Positions 1 through 7,815 of a stretch of 18,487 nucleotides of DNA are shown here, one piece after another. The stretch lies in contig CAYJHJ010000040.1 in NCBI GenBank assembly GCA_964370095.1, positions 1-18,487 on the forward strand, written 5' to 3'. This DNA is from CAYJAZ01 sp964370095. Lineage in GTDB: Bacteria; Desulfobacterota; Desulfovibrionia; Desulfovibrionales; Desulfovibrionaceae. The notes under the pieces were generated by a model. That model had not been told where the DNA came from. It did no database searches and was given only the letters and a program-made list of their open reading frames with translations. Each line of letters begins with the position of its first letter. Positions within the stretch are counted from its first letter, which is position 1. A program made the translations under genes and the position numbers.

Positions 1-48
1 TTAAAGAATTAATAGCAATTTTTATAAATATTTTGGAGTATTTTTTTT

Positions 49-2463
49 ATGGCTTTTATAAAACACTTATTATCTACTAATGAAGTTTTACTTATTGATG
101 GTGCAATGGGAACTCAATTACAAGAAAAAGGAATGCCTTCAAACGCAAACCCAGCACAATTTGCCTTAGAAAATAAAAATATTATCAAACAAATACATAT
201 TGATTATTTAAAAGCCGGAACAAATATCATTATAACTTCTACTTTCGGTGGCAACAGATATAAACTGCCATCTGATATTTCTGTTCATGAATATAATAAA
301 AGTATGGCTGAAGTTGCTAAAGAAGCCATTAAAGATAGTGGTTTGACTCATCCTATGTTTGTTGCAGGTGATCTTGGGCCAACAGGTTTATTGCTTCGCC
401 CTTTAGGCGAGGCTGATCCGCAAACAATCTTCCATGCTTATCAAGAGCAGGTTTTAGGATTGTATGCCGGTGGGGTTGATATTATTTTTATAGAAACACA
501 ATTTGATTTGGCTGAAGCAAGACTTGCTGTTGCAGCTGCTAAATCTGTGTGTGATCTTCCAATATTTGTTTCTATGACTTTTGAGGGGGCAACCTCGCTC
601 ACAGGAACAAGCCCAAAAGTTTTTGCTGCTACTATGGAAAATTTAGGTGTGCATGCTATTGGTGTAAACTGTGGTGCCGGGCCGGAAGAAATGCTTCCTA
701 TAGTTGAAGAACTTCTTGCAAATTCAAATCTTCCTGTTTTTGCAGAACCAAATGCCGGCTTACCTGAACTTATCAACAATGAAACTGTTTTTAGGCTTCC
801 TGCTGAACCTTTTGCTGAGCTTACGTATAAAATTGCTCAAAAAGGTGCTCTTATGCTTGGCGGGTGCTGTGGAACAGGCCCAAAACATATAGCTAATTTA
901 AAAAAACTTCTTGAAAACGGCATTGATGATGAACAATTTATTAAAAGAAGAAATGATAATGCTGTTCGTATCACTTCACGTTCACAGCTTGTTTCAATAG
1001 GTGAAGCACACTCATTAAAACTCATTGGCGAAAGAATAAATCCAACAGGTAAAAAAGCTTTAAGTGCAGAATTTCAAAATTCATCCATCGGCTTAGCCAT
1101 GCAATATGCTGATGAGCAAATAAATGCTGGAGCAAATCTTTTAGATGTCAATGTTGGCGCTGCACACGTTGATGAAGCAGTATTTTTACCATATATTGTC
1201 GAACAACTTACTTCAAAATATACTATACCTTTAGTTTTAGACTCTTCAAATTCAGATGCCCTTAAATATGCAATTCTTACCTACCCTGCTTCTTGCTTAG
1301 TTAATTCCATAAGCGGAGAAGAAAATAAAATGGAAGAACTTGCTCCAACAGCAAAACTTCTGGGTTCACCAACAGTCTTGCTTCCGCTTAAAGGAAAAAA
1401 CCTTCCCACAACTTCAAAAGACAGAATTATCATCATTGAAGATCTTGTAAAAAAAGCTTTGGATCTGGGTTTGAGAAAAGAACTTTTGCTTATTGATGTT
1501 TTGGCTCTTACAGCCGCTTCCGACCCTTATGCACCCAAAGCTGCCCTTGAAACTTTAGAGTTTTGCCGCAAAAACAAACTTGCCACAACAATTGGTTTAT
1601 CAAATATTTCTTTCGGGCTTCCTGCAAGAGAAATTATAAATTCCTCTTTCCTTTCTTTAGCGGCTGCTTCAGGTTTAAACTCCTGCATAGCTAATCCTGA
1701 AAACAAAAAATTTAAAGAAAGTTTTGATAGTGTAAACCTTTTGTTAAACCATGACAAAAATGCTGAAAATTTTATTAAAAACTATGCAAACTATTCTTCG
1801 CAAAATCAAGGTCAAGTTCTTGAGAAAAAAGAAGAAGAAAAATTAGAAGAAAATCTTGAAAACGCTATCATTAAAGGTGATAAAGAAAATATTATCAATC
1901 TTTTAGAGAAAGAATTGGCTCAAGGAGCAAAAGCATTTGATATTATAAATTCTAATCTTATTCCTGCTTTAAATATAGTGGGTGAAAAATATGAAAAGAA
2001 AGAATATTTTCTTCCGCAGCTTCTTCGTTCGGCTGAAACCATGCAAAAAGCTTTTAAATTTCTAAAACCTCTTTTATCAAGTGATGCAGCCTTAGAAAAA
2101 GCAACTATAATCCTTGCAACGGTTGAGGGTGATATTCATGATATAGGCAAGAATATTGTTGGTTTGGTCTTAGAAAATCATGGCTATAAAGTTATCGACT
2201 TAGGCAAAGATGTGAAAGCGCAAGCTATTTTAGAAGCCGCTAAAGAACATCAAGTGCATGCAGTTGGCTTGTCAGCACTTATGACAACAACTATGCCACG
2301 CATGGAAGAATTTACAAAACTTCTGAAAGAAGATGGTTTTAACTGTAAAGTTTGGATTGGCGGTGCTGTTGTTACGCAAGATTATGCTGAATATATCGGT
2401 GCTGATGCCTATGCAAAAGACGCTGTTTCTACAGTGCGTATTTTAGAAAATATCTTAAAGTAA
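49..2463 (+). CDS. metH: Cobalamin-dependent methionine synthase, short form without activation domain
   Basis: Transfers the methyl group of 5-methyltetrahydrofolate to homocysteine via cobalamin, making methionine in the cytoplasm. The 804 residues read in the MetH domain order. A homocysteine S-methyltransferase barrel spans about 5-290, with zinc cysteines C208 (GVNCGAGP) and C273/C274 (GGCCGTGP). A pterin-binding barrel starts near 325 (IGERINPTGKK at 326-336). The helical cobalamin cap lies at about 610-685. The Rossmann B12 domain carries DIHDIG at 695-700, where H697 is the expected lower axial cobalt ligand. E. coli MetH is about 1,227 residues; the C-terminal AdoMet activation domain is absent and the frame ends cleanly, so reactivation of oxidised cobalamin must be supplied by another protein (inference). 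The ATG has GGAG 10 bases upstream. It heads an operon with the next three genes. Family assignment is certain. Confidence 0.97.
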   Translation: MAFIKHLLSTNEVLLIDGAMGTQLQEKGMPSNANPAQFALENKNIIKQIHIDYLKAGTNIIITSTFGGNRYKLPSDISVHEYNKSMAEVAKEAIKDSGLTHPMFVAGDLGPTGLLLRPLGEADPQTIFHAYQEQVLGLYAGGVDIIFIETQFDLAEARLAVAAAKSVCDLPIFVSMTFEGATSLTGTSPKVFAATMENLGVHAIGVNCGAGPEEMLPIVEELLANSNLPVFAEPNAGLPELINNETVFRLPAEPFAELTYKIAQKGALMLGGCCGTGPKHIANLKKLLENGIDDEQFIKRRNDNAVRITSRSQLVSIGEAHSLKLIGERINPTGKKALSAEFQNSSIGLAMQYADEQINAGANLLDVNVGAAHVDEAVFLPYIVEQLTSKYTIPLVLDSSNSDALKYAILTYPASCLVNSISGEENKMEELAPTAKLLGSPTVLLPLKGKNLPTTSKDRIIIIEDLVKKALDLGLRKELLLIDVLALTAASDPYAPKAALETLEFCRKNKLATTIGLSNISFGLPAREIINSSFLSLAAASGLNSCIANPENKKFKESFDSVNLLLNHDKNAENFIKNYANYSSQNQGQVLEKKEEEKLEENLENAIIKGDKENIINLLEKELAQGAKAFDIINSNLIPALNIVGEKYEKKEYFLPQLLRSAETMQKAFKFLKPLLSSDAALEKATIILATVEGDIHDIGKNIVGLVLENHGYKVIDLGKDVKAQAILEAAKEHQVHAVGLSALMTTTMPRMEEFTKLLKEDGFNCKVWIGGAVVTQDYAEYIGADAYAKDAVSTVRILENILK

Positions 2464-2464
2464 A

Positions 2465-2722
2465 ATGAAAAAAGAATTATTACAAAGCAAAAAAGAAGCA
2501 AAATATACACTACTCTTGTATGCTGCCTATTTCTTATGGTCTGTGCTTACAGCTTATGGACTTGGTTCAGGTGATATAGAAGAATATAATTATATATTTG
2601 GCTTTCCTGCTTGGTTTTTCTTTTCTTGCATACTTGCCTATCCCTTATGCTGTATTTTCGTATATATTTTGATAAAAAAAGTCTTTGAAAAGAATAATGA
2701 AAATTTTGAAAAAGAAGAATAA
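2465..2722 (+). CDS. YhdT-like small membrane protein (DUF997)
   Basis: An 85-residue protein with two hydrophobic segments at about 15-35 and 48-71, a short acidic loop between them (GDIEEYNY) and charged ends. The aromatic-rich second segment (FGFPAWFFFSC) and the position immediately before panF match the YhdT/DUF997 family, which precedes panF in E. coli as well. Its biochemical role is not established; the constant pairing suggests a partner or accessory of the pantothenate symporter (inference). The start codon is one base after the metH stop, implying translational coupling, and the stop is five bases before panF. Confidence 0.85.
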   Translation: MKKELLQSKKEAKYTLLLYAAYFLWSVLTAYGLGSGDIEEYNYIFGFPAWFFFSCILAYPLCCIFVYILIKKVFEKNNENFEKEE

Positions 2723-2727
2723 GCCTT

Positions 2728-4233
2728 ATGAATACAGCACTTATACCTTTATTTATTTATCTACTTCTTTCAGTAAGCATTGCTTTTTATGCCAATAAAA
2801 AGGCAAATCAAGTTAAAATTACAAAAGAAAATTCTTTTTTGGAAGAATATTTTCTTGGAAGTAGAAGCCTTGGTGGCTTTGTGCTTGCCATGGCTATAAC
2901 TGCTTCTTATGCTTCGGCTTCCTCTTTTGTGGGTGGGCCGGGTGTTGCTTATACTTTAGGGCTTAGCTGGGTTTTACTTGCTATGATACAAGTGCCCACA
3001 ACTTTTCTTACTTTAGGTGTTTTAGGCTCACGTTTTGCCTATATCACAAGAAAGTTGAACTGCCTTACTTTGACTGATTTTCTTTATAAAAGATATAATT
3101 CTTCCTTCTTAGTTTTCTTTGCTTCCATTTCTTTGGTATTATTCTTTGTTGCTGCCATGATTGCTCAATTTATCGGTGGTGCAAGGCTTTTTCAATCCAT
3201 AACTGGCTATAGCTATGAAACAGGGCTCATTCTTTTTGCTTTTACTGTTATTCTTTACACTACTATCGGCGGGTTCAGGGCTGTAGCACTTACAGACACT
3301 TTGCAAGGCATTGTGATGATGATAGCATCTTGCACACTTTTAATTGCTGTTTTACAAGCAACAAATGGAATTGAAAATGCTGTTCAAGGGCTTAAAGCTA
3401 TTGATCCTGCTCTTATAAGCCCTTATGGTGCCGGCTCATCACTTGATGCAGATATAACAACAGGCGATAAATCCGTTCCTATTCCTATGATGCTTTCTTT
3501 TTGGGTTTTAGTTGGGCTTGGAATTTTGGGCTTGCCGCAAACAGTGCAAAAGTGCATGGCTTACAAAGATAAAAGCTCTTTACAACAAGCAATGCTTATA
3601 GGCACAATAGTTATTGGTTTTTTGCTTTTGGCAATTCATCTTTGCGGAGCTTTTGGAAGGGTTTTATTTCCCAATCTTGAAAGCGGTGATTTAATCATTC
3701 CTACACTTACCATAGAACTTTTTTCGCCTTTCTTTGCAGGAATCTTCATAGCAGGGCCAATGGCTGCCATTATGTCCACCGTCGACACTATGCTTTTGCT
3801 TGCTTCAGCAGCTATAGTGAAGGATTTGTATATACATTTTATTTTGAAAAAAGATATTTCAGCTTTGGAAAATCGTGGTGAAATTGAAGAAAAAAAAATA
3901 AGGAAATTTTCAATAATCACTACCCTCCTGCTTGGTGTTTTAGTTTTCTTAGCCGCCATGAACCCGCCTGACTTACTTGTGTGGATAAATTTATTTGCTT
4001 TTGGAGGCTTAGAAGCAGTATTCCTTTTTCCTTTTATTTTAGGGCTTTATTGGGATAAGGCAAACGCACAAGGTGCTATAGCTTCAATGCTTTGCGGCTT
4101 AGCTTCCTATATCTTTTTTACATTAAATCCTGTTCTACCCTATAAAATCAATGCTATAGTACCTGCACTTTCAATAGCAGGAATTTCCTTTTACTTAATA
4201 AGCAGATTAACCTTTAAAAAAAGTAACTATTAA
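2728..4233 (+). CDS. panF: Sodium/pantothenate symporter
   Basis: An inner-membrane transporter of the sodium:solute symporter family that imports pantothenate (vitamin B5, the CoA precursor) with Na+. The 501 residues contain 12-13 hydrophobic segments throughout. Stretches recognisably like E. coli PanF include EYFLGSRSLGG at 40-50, SASSFVGGPG at 63-72, QFIGGARL, and the PMAAIMSTVDTMLL segment typical of SSS transporters near the sodium site. Length is close to the E. coli protein (about 483), with a slightly longer N-terminus and a longer loop around residues 225-250. It sits between the yhdT-like gene and an amidohydrolase in one tight transcription unit. Substrate is inferred from similarity; the SSS family assignment is certain. 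Confidence 0.93.
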   Translation: MNTALIPLFIYLLLSVSIAFYANKKANQVKITKENSFLEEYFLGSRSLGGFVLAMAITASYASASSFVGGPGVAYTLGLSWVLLAMIQVPTTFLTLGVLGSRFAYITRKLNCLTLTDFLYKRYNSSFLVFFASISLVLFFVAAMIAQFIGGARLFQSITGYSYETGLILFAFTVILYTTIGGFRAVALTDTLQGIVMMIASCTLLIAVLQATNGIENAVQGLKAIDPALISPYGAGSSLDADITTGDKSVPIPMMLSFWVLVGLGILGLPQTVQKCMAYKDKSSLQQAMLIGTIVIGFLLLAIHLCGAFGRVLFPNLESGDLIIPTLTIELFSPFFAGIFIAGPMAAIMSTVDTMLLLASAAIVKDLYIHFILKKDISALENRGEIEEKKIRKFSIITTLLLGVLVFLAAMNPPDLLVWINLFAFGGLEAVFLFPFILGLYWDKANAQGAIASMLCGLASYIFFTLNPVLPYKINAIVPALSIAGISFYLISRLTFKKSNY

Positions 4234-4235
4234 AG

Positions 4236-5078
4236 ATGATTATTGATATACATACCCACGCTTTCCCTGATTATTTAGCTCCAAAGGCAATGAGTATTTT
4301 AAAAAAACAAGGCGAAGGCAAACTTTTTGCCTGCCACGATGGCACAATTCAAGGCTTGAAAGAAAATATGATAAAATGGAATATCACTCATTCTGTTTTA
4401 GTGCCAATTGTTACAAAACAAAGCCAAACAAAAAGCCTGAATGAATGGGCAAAAAGTCAAATTGAAGCAGATGATAATAAAATAATTCCTTTTGGCTCTT
4501 TTTTTCCACATTCGGATGATTATAAAAGAGATATTGATTTTATTTGCGAACTTGGGCTTTTAGGCATCAAACTTCATCCTGAATATCAAAACTTTCATTT
4601 GCTTGATGAAAAGATGATTCAAGCTTATGAATATGCTCTATCAAAGGGTTTACACATAATTTTTCATGCCGGTGAAGATGATGGCTTGCCGCCACCTTAT
4701 AAGTCAAAACCTCAAGATTTTGCTTATTTGGCTGATTTATTTGATAGCCAAACAAGAACAAATAACAATTTCGGTAAAATTATTGTGGCTCATCTAGGTG
4801 GATATAGGCAGTGGAATTTGGTTTATAAGCATCTTGCAGGTAAAAATGTTTATTTTGACACCTGTATGGGCTTTAACACTCTCACAGGCTTTTCAAAAGA
4901 AGTTTTTCTTAAAATTTTAGAGAGGCATGGAGCAGATAAAATTCTTTTCGGCTCAGATTCTCCTTGGTCAGTCGCTTATGAGGAATTGAAAACTTTAGAT
5001 GCTTTGCCAATTACTGAAGAAGAAAAATCACTTATAAAAGGAAAGAATGCGGCAAAGCTATTAAATATCCATCTGTAA
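4236..5078 (+). CDS. Metal-dependent amidohydrolase family protein (Amidohydro_2 type)
   Basis: A 280-residue TIM-barrel hydrolase of the amidohydrolase superfamily, probably cytoplasmic. Visible metal-site pattern: HxH at H6/H8 (IDIHTH), K112 and H114 (GIKLHPEYQ), H144 (FHAGED), H186 (VAHLGG) and D241 (FGSDSPW). This arrangement resembles the ACMSD-like/Amidohydro_2 group rather than TatD DNases, which have a different spacing and a glutamate before the second histidine pair. The substrate cannot be read from the sequence. The ATG lies two bases after the panF stop, so it is the last gene of the metH-yhdT-panF unit. A link with pantothenate or one-carbon metabolism is possible from context only. 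Confidence 0.82.
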   Translation: MIIDIHTHAFPDYLAPKAMSILKKQGEGKLFACHDGTIQGLKENMIKWNITHSVLVPIVTKQSQTKSLNEWAKSQIEADDNKIIPFGSFFPHSDDYKRDIDFICELGLLGIKLHPEYQNFHLLDEKMIQAYEYALSKGLHIIFHAGEDDGLPPPYKSKPQDFAYLADLFDSQTRTNNNFGKIIVAHLGGYRQWNLVYKHLAGKNVYFDTCMGFNTLTGFSKEVFLKILERHGADKILFGSDSPWSVAYEELKTLDALPITEEEKSLIKGKNAAKLLNIHL

Positions 5079-5158
5079 TTTATTCTATCCGTCTTATTTT
5101 ATTGGATTAAGGATAACTTGACGATAAAAAGAAAATATGCGAATTTAACTTGTCTTGA

Positions 5159-5186
5159 ATATTTTGTTTTATTGAAAGCAAAATAT
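5159..5186 (+). terminator. Candidate terminator hairpin after the metH operon
   Basis: An 8-bp perfect inverted repeat (ATATTTTG at 5159-5166, CAAAATAT at 5179-5186, 12-base loop) lies 80 bases after the amidohydrolase stop and is followed by a T-rich stretch. The stem is almost all A-T, so it would be weak. It could also be a chance palindrome in AT-rich DNA. Confidence 0.3.
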
Positions 5187-5193
5187 ATTTTAT

Positions 5194-5212
5194 ATTTGTA
5201 TTTATTACAAAT
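5194..5212 (+). promoter_or_regulatory. Small stem-loop in the era leader
   Basis: ATTTGTA (5194-5200) and TACAAAT (5206-5212) form a 7-bp stem with a five-base loop, ending 15 bases before the era ribosome binding site (GGAG at 5228-5231). It could modulate era translation or be chance. The rest of the 158-bp gap 5079-5236 shows nothing else I can support. Confidence 0.25.
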
Positions 5213-5236
5213 GATCACCTTTAACTCGGAGTTTTT

Positions 5237-6178
5237 ATGTCAGAAGACCAAAAAAAACATCACTGTGGCTGGGTAGCATTAATGGGCCCGCCAAATGCAG
5301 GGAAATCAACACTATTAAACGCAATGCTTGGACAAAAACTGAGCATTGTAACCCCAAAACCTCAAACAACACGCAACCAAATTGTTGGAATTTTGACTGA
5401 AAAAAACAGTCAGATCGTCTTTATGGACACTCCGGGTTTGCACCACAACAGGGCACAAATGCGTGGGCAATTAGGCAAAGTTATGCGTGAGGCAATCTTT
5501 CAAAGCATAGGCCAAGCTGATGTTGCTCTTTTGATGCTTGATTCCCATCTTTATATCAATAAACCTGATTTCCTAGAAAGAGATTTGCTTCCGGTAGCAG
5601 ACATTATCAGAAGCGGCGAAAAACCATCTATGATAATATTAAATAAAGTTGATATGTTCCATGACAAAAGCCGCATGCTACCCTTAGTGGAACAATTATC
5701 AAAGCTTTTCCCAAAAGCTGATGTTTTTCCAATGTCTGCTTTGCAGCAAGACGGGGTTGAAACATTAAAAAAACTTATAATCGGGCATTTGCCAATTCAA
5801 GAAGCTCAATTTCCAGAAGACCAAATATCAACTGCTCCAATGCGTTTCTTAGCAGCTGAAATGATAAGAGAAAAAGTGTTCGACCGTTTACATCAAGAAG
5901 TTCCTTATACTACTGCTGTTGAAATCGAACAATGGGAAGAAGACAAGAAAAGAACTGTAATTCATGCTGTTATCTATGTTTCACGTCCAACGCATAAATC
6001 AATGATTATCGGCAAACAAGGCTCAACAATCAAAGAAATCGGCACTTTAGCACGACTTGATATACAAGAACTTGTAGGCACAAAAGTCCATCTCGAACTC
6101 TGGGTAAAAGTGAAGGAAAATTGGATTGACGACCCTAACTTTATCAGAGAAAATGATGTATTTAATGCTATACAGTAA
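5237..6178 (+). CDS. era: GTPase Era
   Basis: An essential GTPase that binds 16S rRNA and assists 30S subunit maturation at the inner face of the membrane. The 313-residue protein has all G motifs: G1 GPPNAGKS at 17-24, G2 in KPQTTRN, G3 DTPG at 64-67, G4 NKVD at 136-139, and G5 near MSAL. A C-terminal KH RNA-binding domain follows with GKQGSTIKEIG at 259-269. The start has GGAG five bases upstream. The last 17 codons and the stop lie inside a 69-bp sequence repeated downstream (see repeats). The tail after LWVKVKENW is about 15 residues, slightly longer than usual. Expressed as first gene of, or alone before, the yggS-fliL-fliN group. Confidence 0.97.
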   Translation: MSEDQKKHHCGWVALMGPPNAGKSTLLNAMLGQKLSIVTPKPQTTRNQIVGILTEKNSQIVFMDTPGLHHNRAQMRGQLGKVMREAIFQSIGQADVALLMLDSHLYINKPDFLERDLLPVADIIRSGEKPSMIILNKVDMFHDKSRMLPLVEQLSKLFPKADVFPMSALQQDGVETLKKLIIGHLPIQEAQFPEDQISTAPMRFLAAEMIREKVFDRLHQEVPYTTAVEIEQWEEDKKRTVIHAVIYVSRPTHKSMIIGKQGSTIKEIGTLARLDIQELVGTKVHLELWVKVKENWIDDPNFIRENDVFNAIQ

Positions 6179-6195
6179 AATAACTTTTTGCTAAA
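6127..6195 (+). repeat. 69-bp direct repeat, copy 1 (3' end of era)
   Basis: Covers the last era codons, the stop (6176-6178) and 17 bases beyond. It is identical base for base to 6285-6353, offset 158. Copy 1 is presumably the original because it is part of the intact gene. Confidence 0.95.
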
Positions 6196-6284
6196 CTTTA
6201 GCGAAGAAGCAAGAACCACGCTTCTTGCGACTGAGGATTTTGCGTTGAGCATAGCGAATACCAAAATCTATATAAATTAGGTCA
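6196..6284. repeat. 89-bp hairpin-forming spacer between the era-tail repeats
   Basis: About half G+C over 6201-6260, clearly richer than its surroundings. It contains two potential hairpins: GCAAGAA (6209-6215) with TTCTTGC (6222-6228), loop of six; and GATTTTG (6236-6242) with CAAAATC (6262-6268), loop of 19. It reads open in the era frame past the era stop until TAG at 6278-6280, but has no start of its own. It looks like a small dispersed repeat or MITE-like insert; nothing here proves mobility. Confidence 0.5.
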
Positions 6285-6353
6285 TGACGACCCTAACTTT
6301 ATCAGAGAAAATGATGTATTTAATGCTATACAGTAAAATAACTTTTTGCTAAA
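6285..6353 (+). repeat. 69-bp direct repeat, copy 2 (displaced era tail)
   Basis: A perfect second copy of the era 3' end, no longer in any gene. It is flanked by a 9-bp inverted repeat, AAATTAGGT (6274-6282) and ACCTAATTT (6354-6362). Perfect identity suggests a recent duplication or an assembly error. Confidence 0.95.
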
Positions 6354-6426
6354 ACCTAATTTTATTTGGAAAAATGACGTTTAAATCTTAACAACATTAT
6401 ATTCATTCTTATTTAAGGATAGTGAA

Positions 6427-7164
6427 ATGCTTGAAGGCAATTATAGGCAAGTTCTAGAAAATATTGAAAACATATGCAAAAAAGCAGGCAGAAAGGTTGA
6501 CAGCTTAAATTTATTAGCAGTGTCAAAATTTCATCCTGCTGAAAGTATTGTGGAAATTGCAAAACTTGGTCAACTTCATTTTGCTGAAAGCTATTTGAAA
6601 GAAGCCAAAGAGAAAAAACTTCAAGTAAAACTTCAACTGAAAGAAGATTTATATAATAAAATTCAATGGCATAGCATAGGTCATATTCAAACAAACAAAG
6701 CAAAAGATGCTTTGGATAACTATGCCTATATTCACGCGCTTGACTCTGAAAGATTAGCTCTTTCCTTACACAAAGTCTTGGAACGAAAATTGCATAATCC
6801 TGAAAAAGAACTTCAATTTGAACCACAAAAAGTTCTTATTGAAGTAAATATCGCCAAAGAGGAGCAAAAAGCGGGTATTTTAGAAGAAGAATGCCCACTC
6901 CTTATTGAGAAAATTTTGGCTTTAGAAACTTTAAAACTTGAAGGCTTTATGTGCTTACCCCCTCTACAAGAAAAAGAGGGCGACAGTAGGAAATATTTCA
7001 AGGCTTTGTATGAGCTGAGAAATAAAATGGAAAGCGAGTTTAGGCTTTCTTTTCCGCAATTATCAATGGGAACAAGCGGTGATTATAAAGAAGCAATTTA
7101 TGAGGGTGCTACTTTTATTCGCATTGGAACAGATATTTTTGGTGAAAGGCAATACAATAAATAA
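6427..7164 (+). CDS. yggS: YggS/PLPBP family pyridoxal phosphate homeostasis protein
   Basis: A cytoplasmic, alanine-racemase-fold protein that binds pyridoxal 5'-phosphate and buffers free PLP and amino acid/keto acid balance; it has no known catalytic activity. The 245 residues show the PLP lysine K34 in LLAVSKFHP, WHSIGHIQTNK near 78, and the C-terminal signature MGTSGDYKEAI...GATFIRIGTDIFGER. Length fits the family (about 230-245). The stretch at about 120-150 is more charged than in E. coli. AAGGA at 6415-6419, seven bases before the ATG, supports the start. A weak candidate promoter lies upstream (ATGACG at 6374, TATATT at 6398, 18-base gap). It is 31 bases upstream of fliL, so probably cotranscribed with the flagellar genes. 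Confidence 0.93.
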   Translation: MLEGNYRQVLENIENICKKAGRKVDSLNLLAVSKFHPAESIVEIAKLGQLHFAESYLKEAKEKKLQVKLQLKEDLYNKIQWHSIGHIQTNKAKDALDNYAYIHALDSERLALSLHKVLERKLHNPEKELQFEPQKVLIEVNIAKEEQKAGILEEECPLLIEKILALETLKLEGFMCLPPLQEKEGDSRKYFKALYELRNKMESEFRLSFPQLSMGTSGDYKEAIYEGATFIRIGTDIFGERQYNK

Positions 7165-7195
7165 TAAAAATAAGATATAAACAGAGGACAAAAAC

Positions 7196-7789
7196 ATGTC
7201 TCAAAGCCCCCAAGAACTTCCGCAAGGAAGCGGTGAAGCTGCCCCAAAAAAAGGAAAAGCAAAAAGAATTATTATTCTTGTTGCCTTGCTTCTTTTAATT
7301 GGTGGTGGCGGTGGTGGTGCCTATTGGTTTCTCACCACAAATACTGATTTTTCTCTGGCTTCTTTGTTTTCAGGTGATGATAGTGAAGAAGAGGCTGTTG
7401 AAGGTGAAACTGAAGGTCAAGAAAGCACGAATAATGCTTCTTCTTCTGAATCAGCAGGAGCTGCAGGAACTCAAGTTATAAACACTCCAACTCATCTTGT
7501 AACACTTCCTCCCCTTACCATAAACCTTGCTGACACCGGCACTTCACGTTATTTACGTTTAGGGCTTGATATTGAAGTTTCATCAAAAGATGCTATCGCT
7601 GCTATTGAAAGCCAATCTGCAAAGATTAGAGATGCAATAATTATTCTGCTTTCAAGTAAAAGCTATCAAAGCATATCAACCTCAGAGGGTAAATTTCAAT
7701 TAAAAAATGAAATTGCCTCACGAATAAACCAGATTTTAGGCACTCCAAGAGTTGTACAAATTTATTTTACAGACTTTGTTGTTCAATAA
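7196..7789 (+). CDS. fliL: Flagellar basal body protein FliL
   Basis: A single-pass inner-membrane protein surrounding the stator and influencing motor torque. In its 197 residues a short positively charged cytoplasmic N-terminus (KKGKAKR) precedes a transmembrane helix at about 25-46 that contains six consecutive glycines (36-41). A low-complexity acidic/Ser linker follows at about 58-92. The conserved periplasmic FliL domain runs from about 100 to the end, with LPPLTINLADTG, RYLRLGLDIEV and the terminal VQIYFTDFVVQ. The RBS AGAGGA (7183-7188) is the same as that of fliN. fliM is not adjacent. The family assignment is strong; the glycine run in the helix is unusual. Confidence 0.93.
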   Translation: MSQSPQELPQGSGEAAPKKGKAKRIIILVALLLLIGGGGGGAYWFLTTNTDFSLASLFSGDDSEEEAVEGETEGQESTNNASSSESAGAAGTQVINTPTHLVTLPPLTINLADTGTSRYLRLGLDIEVSSKDAIAAIESQSAKIRDAIIILLSSKSYQSISTSEGKFQLKNEIASRINQILGTPRVVQIYFTDFVVQ

Positions 7790-7815
7790 CATTAAATTAT
7801 AAAGAGGACATAGCT

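Noticed and set aside
441..779. Antisense open frame of over 100 codons inside metH (similar ones in panF, glmM and pfk)
   Set aside because: They mirror codon bias of the sense genes, have no recognisable domains or start signals, and the sense genes are certain.
6284..6352. A 22-codon reading frame beginning ATGACG within copy 2 of the era tail
   Set aside because: It is a shifted frame of duplicated era sequence with no ribosome binding site; most likely meaningless.
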